DNA from: Candidatus Woesearchaeota archaeon
GTDB taxonomy: Archaea; Nanobdellota; Nanobdellia; Woesearchaeales; GW2011-AR4
Assembly: GCA_016784105.1 (NCBI GenBank)
Contig: JADHVG010000006.1
Coordinates: 1-37,530 of the forward strand
Direction of reading: 5' to 3'
DNA: 37,530 nucleotides
Of the stretch, positions 1 to 8,586 are shown piece after piece. The translations under genes were made by a program, and so were the position numbers. The notes beneath the pieces are model-generated. The model had not been told where the DNA came from and searched no databases. It saw only the letters and a program-made list of their open reading frames with translations. Within the stretch, counting starts at the first letter, position 1, and the number at the start of each line of letters is the position of its first letter.

Positions 1-80
1 GAGACCCAACGATTTTATTTTTTTTATTGATTCTAAGTCAACTAACATAGTACTAGGGGGAACTGCGCTTGTTTTTAAAC

Positions 81-243
81 TTTGTTATTTTTGTCACTAT
101 AAAATAACAAATGGCTCAGACCCTTCCATTTCCTATGGAAACCCGTTTTTGTTTTTATTATTATTATTATTATTATTTTCAATATAGAAAATATATAATA
201 CAATAAAATAAAAAAGGAAAAAATATGTTCCATGAGAAATCAA
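81..243. other. Candidate replication origin / Orc1-binding region upstream of orc1
   Basis: Perfect 11-bp inverted repeat TTTGTTATTTT(81-91)/AAAATAACAAA(101-111); box TTCCATAGGAAAT on - strand (128-140) and TTCCATGAGAAAT on + strand (228-240) in inverted orientation around AT-rich DNA containing (TTA)7 (155-175); adjacent to orc1/cdc6. Confidence 0.5.
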
Positions 244-297
244 CCTCTCAGAGTCAAAAAAACTACAATTTTTACTATACTACATAAGAACAAAAGG

Positions 298-305
298 TTT
301 ATATA
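298..305 (+). promoter_or_regulatory. TATA box of orc1 (AAGGTTTATATA context)
   Basis: tttatata about 25-30 nt upstream of ATG 328, consistent with a leaderless archaeal start. Confidence 0.6.
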
Positions 306-327
306 CCTTCATTTCTTCTGGAAAAAA

Positions 328-1533
328 ATGCAAAAAAAAAGTGTTTCTGGTTTTTTTGAGGAATTCTTAGACAAAGAATCCCTGTTTATTGACAGAAAAG
401 CACTACTGATTTCTTATATGCCTGACACCATTTCCCACCGAGACAAGGAAATAAAACAAATAGCGAGCATCCTCGCACCAGCCCTAAAACAAGAAAAACC
501 ATCAAACTTATTTATTTATGGGAACACCGGAACCGGAAAAACTCTTACTTTGAAACACATCACCGAAAACATGGGTTTGGTCGCAAAACAAAAAAACATA
601 CCCCTGAAAATAATATATTCTAATTGTAAATTAAAAAAAGTCGCAGACACCGAGTATCGATTGATGGCCCATTTAGCATCTTTCTTTGGAAGATCAATTC
701 CCTCAACAGGACTCCCGACAGACGAGGTGTATAAAGCTTTTTATGATAGTGTTGAAAAAGAAACAGGAATTGTGTTATTAGTTTTGGACGAAATAGACCA
801 ACTTGTTAGGAAAGCAGGAGACAACATCCTCTACAACCTATCCCGGATAAATGAAGAGCTTAAACAATCCCAAATAACTTTGGTCGGGATTTCTAACGAC
901 ACTTCCTTTATGGATTCTGTTGACGCAAGAGCAAAATCTTCTTTATCAGAGGAAGACTTGTTTTTCCCACCCTATAATGCTGTGGAGATGAAAAGTATAC
1001 TCCAAGATCGAGCAAAAAAAGCATTCAAGCCAGGAACCATAAAATCGGGAGTTTTAGAAAAATGTGCGGCGTACACTGCGCGTGAACATGGAGATGCAAG
1101 AAAGGCCATAGAATTGTTGAGGGTCGCAGGAGAGATCGCAGAACGAGAAGGAAGCAACACAGTAGATTTACAACACCTAGACACAGCAGAAGACAAATTA
1201 GAAAAAGAAAAAATATTTGATGTTATAAAAACACAACCCAAACAATTCCAAGCAGTTTTGTTTTCGATAATATCAATAAAAAATACAAACAATCAAACCT
1301 ACACTGGAGAAATCTACGACTTCTACAAAAAATTATGTTTTAAACTGGGGTTAAGACCCCTAACCCAGCGCAGAGTTTCCGATATAATAAAAGAGTTCGA
1401 ACTTATGGGAGTAATAAACACAAAAACAATTTCAAAAGGGAGGTATGGGAGGGTAAGAACAATTTCCTTATCTATTTCACCCTCAACAATACCCCTAACC
1501 CAAAAAATTTTGGAAGAGGAACTATCATCATAA
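328..1533 (+). CDS. orc1: Orc1/Cdc6 replication initiator AAA+ ATPase
   Basis: Walker A GNTGTGKT, Walker B LLVLDEID, C-terminal winged-helix-like region; start moved from 232 to ATG 328 because of the TATA box position. Confidence 0.93.
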   Translation: MQKKSVSGFFEEFLDKESLFIDRKALLISYMPDTISHRDKEIKQIASILAPALKQEKPSNLFIYGNTGTGKTLTLKHITENMGLVAKQKNIPLKIIYSNCKLKKVADTEYRLMAHLASFFGRSIPSTGLPTDEVYKAFYDSVEKETGIVLLVLDEIDQLVRKAGDNILYNLSRINEELKQSQITLVGISNDTSFMDSVDARAKSSLSEEDLFFPPYNAVEMKSILQDRAKKAFKPGTIKSGVLEKCAAYTAREHGDARKAIELLRVAGEIAEREGSNTVDLQHLDTAEDKLEKEKIFDVIKTQPKQFQAVLFSIISIKNTNNQTYTGEIYDFYKKLCFKLGLRPLTQRRVSDIIKEFELMGVINTKTISKGRYGRVRTISLSISPSTIPLTQKILEEELSS

Positions 1534-1534
1534 A

Positions 1535-3121
1535 ATGCAACAAGAACTTAAAGAAAAAAGGAAAAATATCGTCACCTTTTTTATCAAAAAAGGAATTTTA
1601 GTAAACAAAGAATTATTACAAAAGTTAGATCAAAAGGAAACATTTGACGAAATATGTAAGGTCATAGAAGAAAAAAATCCGAAAGAAATCACAGTCTTAA
1701 ACGAGAAAATAAAAGAGATCCTACAAGAACAAAACCCAGATACAAATTGGGTTGAGCTAGAAAAGGGAAAAGCAATATCAGAGAAAAAAAACATAACGGA
1801 ATTTTCTTATGGAGAACAAAAAACAACCCAAAAACAAACAAACCAGAAGGTGGAAGTGGTTTTTTCTTATAAGGGAGAAGCAAAAAAACGAACCCCTCAA
1901 GACTTCGTAGATTATTTTAACTGTAGACTAAAATCCCAGAGAGCAATCCTAAAACAAAGACAGGAACTTCAAAACACCATTTCTATTAACAGGATTTTTG
2001 GAAAAAAAGACCGGGAACAACTAACCATAATAGGGATGGTTAGAGCTAAGCAAGAAACCAAAAATGGAAACTGTATGTTAACCCTAGAGGACGAAACAGG
2101 GCATATTCGGGTCATAATAAACAAAACCAAACCAGACATGTTTTCCATGTCAAAAGATATTGTTCTTGATGAAGTTGTTGGAATCTCTGGAGTTAATGGA
2201 GATAACATAGTTTTTGCCAACAACATGTTTTTCCCGGACGTGCCCACAACAAAAGAACTAAAAAAATCCGAAGATGAAGCTTACTCTATATTTCTTTCAG
2301 ACTTACACGTGGGTTCAATAGATTTTTTGGAAGATGATTTTAATCGCTTTTTGAAGTGGATAAACCAAGAAACCGGAAATGAAGAACAAAAAGCAATAGC
2401 ATCAAAAGTAAAGTATATTTTTGTTCTTGGAGATTTGGTGGATGGGTGTGGTATATATCCTGGACAGGAACTAGAGTTAAATATTAAGGATGTTAAAGAT
2501 CAATATGCAGCCTGTGCAAAATTGCTTTCAAAAATACCAGAACATATTAACTTAGTTATTTGTACTGGAAATCACGATGCTATGAGGGTGGCGGAACCAC
2601 AACTACCCATATACAAAGACTTCGCAGAACCGATTTATGCCTTATCAAATGCAACAATAGTATCCAACCCCTCATTAGTAAACATACATTCTTCAGAAAA
2701 CTTTTCCGGATTTGATGTTTTGATATATCATGGTTATTCTTTCGATTATTATATTGCAGAAGTTGAGAGTATTAGGAATAGTGGGGGTTATGACCGGGCA
2801 GACTTGGTTATGAAGTTTTTGTTGCAAAAAAGACACCTTGCACCAACCCATACTTCTACCTTGTATGTTCCAGATACCCAAAAAGACCCACTACACATAA
2901 ACAAGGTTCCAGATTTTTTTGTTTCGGGTCACATCCATAAATCTGCGGCCACAAATTATCGTAATATAACTCTTCTCTCTGGAAGTTGTTGGCAAAAAAA
3001 AACAGCATTCCAGGAAAAGGTTGGACATCATCCAGAACCGAGTAGAGTTCCTATAATAAATCTCAAAACAAGAAAAATAAAGATACTAAAATTTGGTAAG
3101 AAAGATGAATCAACAAGTTGA
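1535..3121 (+). CDS. polB: DNA polymerase D (Pol II) small subunit DP1
   Basis: OB fold plus metallophosphoesterase motifs DLHVGS, GDLVDG, GNHDAMR, GHIHK; directly upstream of DP2. Confidence 0.93.
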   Translation: MQQELKEKRKNIVTFFIKKGILVNKELLQKLDQKETFDEICKVIEEKNPKEITVLNEKIKEILQEQNPDTNWVELEKGKAISEKKNITEFSYGEQKTTQKQTNQKVEVVFSYKGEAKKRTPQDFVDYFNCRLKSQRAILKQRQELQNTISINRIFGKKDREQLTIIGMVRAKQETKNGNCMLTLEDETGHIRVIINKTKPDMFSMSKDIVLDEVVGISGVNGDNIVFANNMFFPDVPTTKELKKSEDEAYSIFLSDLHVGSIDFLEDDFNRFLKWINQETGNEEQKAIASKVKYIFVLGDLVDGCGIYPGQELELNIKDVKDQYAACAKLLSKIPEHINLVICTGNHDAMRVAEPQLPIYKDFAEPIYALSNATIVSNPSLVNIHSSENFSGFDVLIYHGYSFDYYIAEVESIRNSGGYDRADLVMKFLLQKRHLAPTHTSTLYVPDTQKDPLHINKVPDFFVSGHIHKSAATNYRNITLLSGSCWQKKTAFQEKVGHHPEPSRVPIINLKTRKIKILKFGKKDESTS

Positions 3122-6100
3122 AGCTAGTTTTAAGGACATAGAAAAAAAAGTCAAAGATGCTTATACTCTTGCAGAAAAAGCACGTAGCAAGGGATTTGAT
3201 CCCGAGACAAATGTAAATGTCCCTCTCGCAAAAAATATGGCAGAAAGGGTAGAGGGTATTGTTGGAGCAATAAAGCCAGAGATCATAAATTCCGGACTTT
3301 CAAAACGGATTCAGGAGCTAGAAAAAAAGCACGGCAAATCGGATGTAAAAGTGGCGTTGATAGTTTCTTTAGAGGTAGCAAAAGAGAAGTTTTGCAGCTT
3401 TGATGATAAGATAAAAGCAATGGAAACGGGGATAAGGGTAGGTCTTGCTTACCTTACTTTGGGGGTTGTAGCATCTCCCTTAGAGGGATTTGTAGAGTTA
3501 AAGATTAAAAAAACGAGACAAAACAAAGATTATTTCTGTTTAATGTATTCCGGCCCTATAAGGAGCGCAGGGGGGACTGCCGGTGCACTTTCCGTCATAG
3601 TTGCAGATTACGTGAGAAAAAGCATGGGTTATGATAAGTATGATCCAACAGAAGAAGAAATTAAGAGAAGTGTAACAGAACTTTATGATTATCATGAACG
3701 TGTAACAAATTTACAATACCTTCCAAGTGAAAAAGAGATTATTTTTCTTGCAAAAAACCTCCCCGTACAAGTTGCCGGAGACCCATCCGAAAAAATAGAA
3801 GTTTCCAATTACAAGGACCTTGAAAGAGTGGAAACCAATCGTATAAGGAGCGGGCATTGTCTTGTTATGGGGGAATGTTTGGCACAAAAAGCTTCGAAAA
3901 TTTGGAAGATAGTTTCGCAAGGAACACAAGATTTTGAAATGGGAGATTGGAACTTCCTGGAAGAGTTTATTTCATTACAAAAAACGGCGAAGTCTGGAGA
4001 GCAAAAAAGCGAAACCAAGATCTTGCCAGTCTATACTTTCATACAAGACCTTGTCGCTGGACGCCCAATCCTTACACACCCCCTTGCTCCCGGAGGTTTT
4101 CGTTTGAGGTATGGTAGGAGTAGGGCTACTGGTTATTCTGCTACTGCGATACATCCTTCAACAATGCACATTCTGAATCGTTACATTGCAACTGGAACCC
4201 AGCTAAAAATGGAGAGGCCGGGAAAAGCAACTGCTCTGACGGCTTGTGATAGTATAGAAGGCCCCATCGTGAAGTTAAATGATGATACTGTTTTGAGGTT
4301 GGATGATGAAAAAATAGCAAAAACTGTTTCTAAAGAAGTGAAGGAAATACTCTTTTTAGGAGATATACTGATAAGTTATGGGGATTTTTACAATAGAGCT
4401 CATACGTTGATACCCCCCGGTTATTGTGAAGAGTGGTGGATATTAGAAGTTGAACAGGCAATTGTCAACAAATTTGGCAGTTTGGACTTAGAAAAATTTT
4501 CTAGCTTTATGGACTTAGAAAAGGAACCCTTAGAGCTTCTTTTTGATAACCCCCTAAAAACAAAGATAACTGCAAAAGATGCTTTCATGATTTCAAGAAA
4601 TTTAAAAGTGCCGTTACACCCAAGATATACCTACCATTGGAACCTTATCAAGGTAGAAGATTTTTTTTATCTTTTAAAATATTTGAGAAGTAATAACACA
4701 AAAATTTCCAAAGAAAATTCATTAAAACTGATAATGGGTTATGATGAGAGAATAAAAGGAATTTTTGATTGGATTGGGTTGCCTCATCTAGTGGCAAATA
4801 AGGAATTTTTAGTTGTCGAAAGAAACCAGGCATTTACTCTTTCCGAAATTTTTAATTTGGATACTAACAGGGAAGAAATAATTGAGATAAAAGAAGACAA
4901 AGAAAAAGAAGTTTTGTTTCTAATAAATCAGATCTCGGATGTCCGGATGAAAGACAAGTCAGGAACCTTTATCGGAGCGAGGATGGGGCGTCCAGAAAAG
5001 GCAAAGATGAGGAAACTAACTGGAAGCCCTCACACATTGTTTCCTGTCGGGGATGAAGGGGGCAGGTTAAGATCTTTCCAAAGCGCACTTGAGGAAGGAA
5101 AAATAACTGCAGAATTCCCCTTATTTTATTGTAAAAAATGTGAAAACAGCACTATTTTTGCAGTTTGTGAAAATTGTGATAAAAAAACAGAAAAAAGATA
5201 CAACTGCCGTGTTTGTGGAATAATTAAAGAAGAAAAATGCAGGCACGGGCCCTGTGCAGAGCACAAGGAACAGCAGATAAACATAACTGATTTATTTAGT
5301 AAGTTCAACAAAAAATTCAATATACGCACCTATCCAGATTTGATAAAAGGGGTGAGGGGAACTTCCAACAAGGATCATTTCCCGGAGCATTTCATAAAAG
5401 GGATCCTAAGGGCAAAATATGATGTGTGTGTAAATAAAGATGGAACCACAAGATATGACATGACTCAGCTCCCAATAACTCACTTCAAGCAGAAGGAGGT
5501 CGGAACCTCAATTGAAAGGTTAAAGGAGCTTGGATACAATAAGGACATGAACGGAAAGGATCTTACAGACCCCGATCAGGTTTTAGAACTATTACCTCAA
5601 GACATAATACTCCCTTCTTGCAACGAAAGTCCGGAATTGGGAGCAGACAACATCCTTTTCAAAACTTCCCTTTTTGTGGACGACTTATTAAAAATATTTT
5701 ACAAACAAAAAAAGTTTTATAATTTTAATTCAGAATCGGACCTTCCGGGAACATTAGTTGCAGTACTTGCTCCACACACTTCTGCGGCAGTGGTAGGGAG
5801 GGTTATAGGATTTTCAAAGACACAGGGGTTTCTTGCAGCCCCAATGTTTCATGCAGCCACTAGAAGGGATTGTGATGGTGATGAAGCTTCAGTGAGTTTG
5901 CTTATGGATGTTCTCTTAAATTTTTCAAAACAGTTTCTTCCTAACACCAGAGGTGCAACGCAGGATGCGCCCTTAGTTTTAACATCAAAACTCCTCCCGT
6001 CTGAAGTAGATGACATGGCATTCGATCTAGATATAGGGAAAAATTATTCTCTTGAATTTTATGAAGCGTGTTTAAAATTTAAAAAACCGTGGGATGTGGA

Positions 6101-6620
6101 AGTAGAACAATTTGGGAGCAGACTAGACACAGAAAAACAGTATTATGGTTTTAATTTCACTCATCCAGTTTCGGACATAAATGCGGGAGTAAGATGTTCT
6201 GCTTACAAGATTCTTCCTTCCATGCAGGAGAAACTTTTAGGTCAGATGGACCTAGCCGAAAAGATAAGGGCCGTTGACGAGTCTGATGTTGCTCGTTTAG
6301 TTATTGAAAAACACCTCATAAAAGACATAAGGGGGAATTTGAGAAAATTTTCAATGCAGCAATTTAGGTGTAGTACTTGTAACACAAAATATCGAAGACC
6401 TCCTTTGGTGGGAAATTGTATTAAGTGCAAGGGAAAAATAATTTTCACTATTTCGGAAGGATCCATAGTGAAGTACCTAGAACCTGCGATTTCATTGGCA
6501 GAAAAATACAATCTTCCAGGTTATGTCAAGCAAAGCCTAGAGTTAACAAAAAGAAATGTGGAGAGTCTTTTTGGAAGGGAAAAGGAAAAACAAGAAGGTC
6601 TTGGTAGGTGGTTTGGCTAA
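3105..6620 (+). CDS. polC: DNA polymerase D (Pol II) large subunit DP2, no intein apparent
   Basis: SGPIRSAGGTAGALSV, RRDCDGDEASVSLLMD catalytic region, zinc-binding Cys clusters, C-terminal QEGLGRWFG PIP-like motif; overlaps the 3' end of DP1. Confidence 0.95.
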   Translation: MNQQVEASFKDIEKKVKDAYTLAEKARSKGFDPETNVNVPLAKNMAERVEGIVGAIKPEIINSGLSKRIQELEKKHGKSDVKVALIVSLEVAKEKFCSFDDKIKAMETGIRVGLAYLTLGVVASPLEGFVELKIKKTRQNKDYFCLMYSGPIRSAGGTAGALSVIVADYVRKSMGYDKYDPTEEEIKRSVTELYDYHERVTNLQYLPSEKEIIFLAKNLPVQVAGDPSEKIEVSNYKDLERVETNRIRSGHCLVMGECLAQKASKIWKIVSQGTQDFEMGDWNFLEEFISLQKTAKSGEQKSETKILPVYTFIQDLVAGRPILTHPLAPGGFRLRYGRSRATGYSATAIHPSTMHILNRYIATGTQLKMERPGKATALTACDSIEGPIVKLNDDTVLRLDDEKIAKTVSKEVKEILFLGDILISYGDFYNRAHTLIPPGYCEEWWILEVEQAIVNKFGSLDLEKFSSFMDLEKEPLELLFDNPLKTKITAKDAFMISRNLKVPLHPRYTYHWNLIKVEDFFYLLKYLRSNNTKISKENSLKLIMGYDERIKGIFDWIGLPHLVANKEFLVVERNQAFTLSEIFNLDTNREEIIEIKEDKEKEVLFLINQISDVRMKDKSGTFIGARMGRPEKAKMRKLTGSPHTLFPVGDEGGRLRSFQSALEEGKITAEFPLFYCKKCENSTIFAVCENCDKKTEKRYNCRVCGIIKEEKCRHGPCAEHKEQQINITDLFSKFNKKFNIRTYPDLIKGVRGTSNKDHFPEHFIKGILRAKYDVCVNKDGTTRYDMTQLPITHFKQKEVGTSIERLKELGYNKDMNGKDLTDPDQVLELLPQDIILPSCNESPELGADNILFKTSLFVDDLLKIFYKQKKFYNFNSESDLPGTLVAVLAPHTSAAVVGRVIGFSKTQGFLAAPMFHAATRRDCDGDEASVSLLMDVLLNFSKQFLPNTRGATQDAPLVLTSKLLPSEVDDMAFDLDIGKNYSLEFYEACLKFKKPWDVEVEQFGSRLDTEKQYYGFNFTHPVSDINAGVRCSAYKILPSMQEKLLGQMDLAEKIRAVDESDVARLVIEKHLIKDIRGNLRKFSMQQFRCSTCNTKYRRPPLVGNCIKCKGKIIFTISEGSIVKYLEPAISLAEKYNLPGYVKQSLELTKRNVESLFGREKEKQEGLGRWFG

Positions 6621-7030
6621 ACTTTGGACTTTATTGGGTGTCTAGAACCACAAGCAAGACATTTCATGAAATTTAGGTTACCTTCTTTTTCTATTTTTGT
6701 GTCAGGTTTACTACACTCAGAACAAAAAACATAGATGTTCGCATACTGTTTTATTTTTTCGTTTACTCTTGATGCAGGAACCTTAGATCCTATTATGACA
6801 CTGCCACTTTTTTTAATTTCTCCCGGTGTAGCAAGTTCTCTAAGAACAAATTTGAGCATATGATCTGCATCCCTTCTTAAATCTCCCACTATCTGAAGAA
6901 AATTACTTATGACTGTACGGTTTCCCTGGATGTGTCCCTTCACTTTCGGAATTTCAAACCTTTCCTTTTGAAAAACGTGTTCAGGTAGTTCTTTTCTTGC
7001 TTTTTCTAAGAGGGCCTTGTAATCTTCCAT
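6617..7030 (-). CDS. eif2b: Translation initiation factor aIF2 subunit beta
   Basis: HVFQKERFEIPKVKG...QGNRTVISNF...C-x2-C...C-x2-C zinc ribbon; start set at 7030 because TATA (ctttaaataa, 7051-7060) overlaps the longer start at 7051. Confidence 0.9.
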   Translation of the reverse strand: MEDYKALLEKARKELPEHVFQKERFEIPKVKGHIQGNRTVISNFLQIVGDLRRDADHMLKFVLRELATPGEIKKSGSVIIGSKVPASRVNEKIKQYANIYVFCSECSKPDTKIEKEGNLNFMKCLACGSRHPIKSKV

Positions 7031-7122
7031 AGTGAGAGGAATATTGTTCATTATTTAAAGTTAATCCTTCAGCATACAACGCAATCAAAAAACTATATAA
7101 ACCAATAAACAAAAAAAGCATC

Positions 7123-7974
7123 ATGGTTCTAGAATCCCTATTAAATCCACTAAAAGCAGAAAAAAACCCAGGAGAAATGTTTTTTATAGGGTTCATTTAT
7201 TCTTCTATTGGAATTTTGCTTTCTTTGTGGATATTCAAGGACCAAGCAAGCCTAATAATGGTCTTTCTTACGGTCATGGCCTGTTTACCTATAGTTTTCA
7301 ACACCATAAAACTTGAAGAAAAGAAGGATGTGGAAATTAAGAACGAAAGAATTTTGCTTAAGGAACATAATCGTGCCATAGTTTTTTTAATGTTTTTATT
7401 TTTTGGTATAACTTTGTCTTTTGTTACATGGTATGTTTTTTTGCCCCCGGATATGTTAGGAATTGTTTTTGATAAGCAAACAACAACCATTCAGGCAATA
7501 AACAATAATGTGTCCGGAAATGCCTTTCAGGAATTTTCGGCGTTTACGAAGATACTCTTGAATAATATCAAGGTTCTCTCCTTTGCTATTTTATTTGCAT
7601 TTATTTATGGTGCTGGAGCCATTTTTATTCTCACGTGGAATGCTTCTGTCATTGGGGCTGCTATGGGAAACTTCATAAGATCTCAGCTTGGAGAAGCAGC
7701 AACCAGCATTGGTCTTGTAAAATTCTCCACTTATTTCGGAGTAGTATCTTTAGGACTTTTGAGGTATTCTATTCACGGAATTCCCGAGATAATAGCATAT
7801 TTTTATGGGGGATTAGCGGGAGGCATAATCTCTGTTGCCATCATCAAAAAACATTTTAAGACTGAAAGTTTTTCTAGAATTTTGTTTGATGTTTCTGAAC
7901 TACTTATTATTTCTCTATCTTTTTTGGTAGCAGCAGCGTTCTTAGAAGTGTACATAACTCCTTTGTTATTCTAA
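7123..7974 (+). CDS. SpoIIM/DUF95-like integral membrane protein
   Basis: NPGEMFFIGF...WNASVIGAAMG...HGIPEIIAYFYGGLAGGI, multiple TM segments; TATA ctatataaacc about 28 nt upstream. Confidence 0.8.
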   Translation: MVLESLLNPLKAEKNPGEMFFIGFIYSSIGILLSLWIFKDQASLIMVFLTVMACLPIVFNTIKLEEKKDVEIKNERILLKEHNRAIVFLMFLFFGITLSFVTWYVFLPPDMLGIVFDKQTTTIQAINNNVSGNAFQEFSAFTKILLNNIKVLSFAILFAFIYGAGAIFILTWNASVIGAAMGNFIRSQLGEAATSIGLVKFSTYFGVVSLGLLRYSIHGIPEIIAYFYGGLAGGIISVAIIKKHFKTESFSRILFDVSELLIISLSFLVAAAFLEVYITPLLF

Positions 7975-8574
7975 AACTTTTAATTTTCCTGGCTTTACTT
8001 CAAAAACTTCTCCTTCTTTGAGGAGAGTCTCTACCAGTCTATCAGAACCTTCTTCAAGGGAAACATCTTCAATAGATGCTCCGTTTCCAGAATCAAATTT
8101 TTTTATGAGTTTTATTATTTTGTCTTTTGGGTTGCTTTCAACAACCTCTTCATCTAGGATTGGTTCATCGATTTTTTCTTTTTTAGCACTACCTAATTCC
8201 ATTGACCTTACTTTCGCCCATAAAGGATTGATTTTTTTGATGATTTCAACCAAAACATATTTTTCCTCAGAAAATTCTCTGGGTCTTCCTACTATCATAA
8301 CAACATCCCCTACATTAAACTCATCAAAATTTTCCAGACCTTCAAAACTTCTTATAGACAATCTTCCGGTACCATCATCAACCAACAGTCTTTTTTGTTT
8401 GTCAAAACCATATTTCTCAAGAAGAACTCCTATAACATTCACTCTTGAAATCTTTTTGTTGTTAAGCTCAACGTAATTTGGGTTAAAACCATCATTTTTC
8501 TTATAATTAGAACTAAGTATGTCTTCTATTCTAATCTTGATTGCTGTTTGCCTTTGGAAGCTCTGCTCTTCCAT
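7966..8574 (-). CDS. OB-fold nucleic acid-binding protein (archaeal RPA-associated type)
   Basis: OB core VNVIGVLLEK...LLVDDGTGRLSIRSF...VGDVVMIVGRPREF...YVLVEIIKKI; SD-like GGTGGGGAG before ATG 8574; just downstream of mcm. Confidence 0.75.
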   Translation of the reverse strand: MEEQSFQRQTAIKIRIEDILSSNYKKNDGFNPNYVELNNKKISRVNVIGVLLEKYGFDKQKRLLVDDGTGRLSIRSFEGLENFDEFNVGDVVMIVGRPREFSEEKYVLVEIIKKINPLWAKVRSMELGSAKKEKIDEPILDEEVVESNPKDKIIKLIKKFDSGNGASIEDVSLEEGSDRLVETLLKEGEVFEVKPGKLKVLE

Positions 8575-8586
8575 TTCTCTCCCCAC

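Noticed and set aside
155-175. (TTA)7 microsatellite as a stand-alone novelty
   Set aside because: Simple repeats are expected in AT-rich intergenics; kept only as part of the origin candidate
972-1292. Antisense ORFs within long genes (e.g. 972-1292, 15416-15700, 21211-21624, 22455-22808, 26502-26987)
   Set aside because: Fully contained opposite or out of frame to well-supported coding genes; low-complexity Ser/Leu/Phe-rich translations and no promoter or SD support
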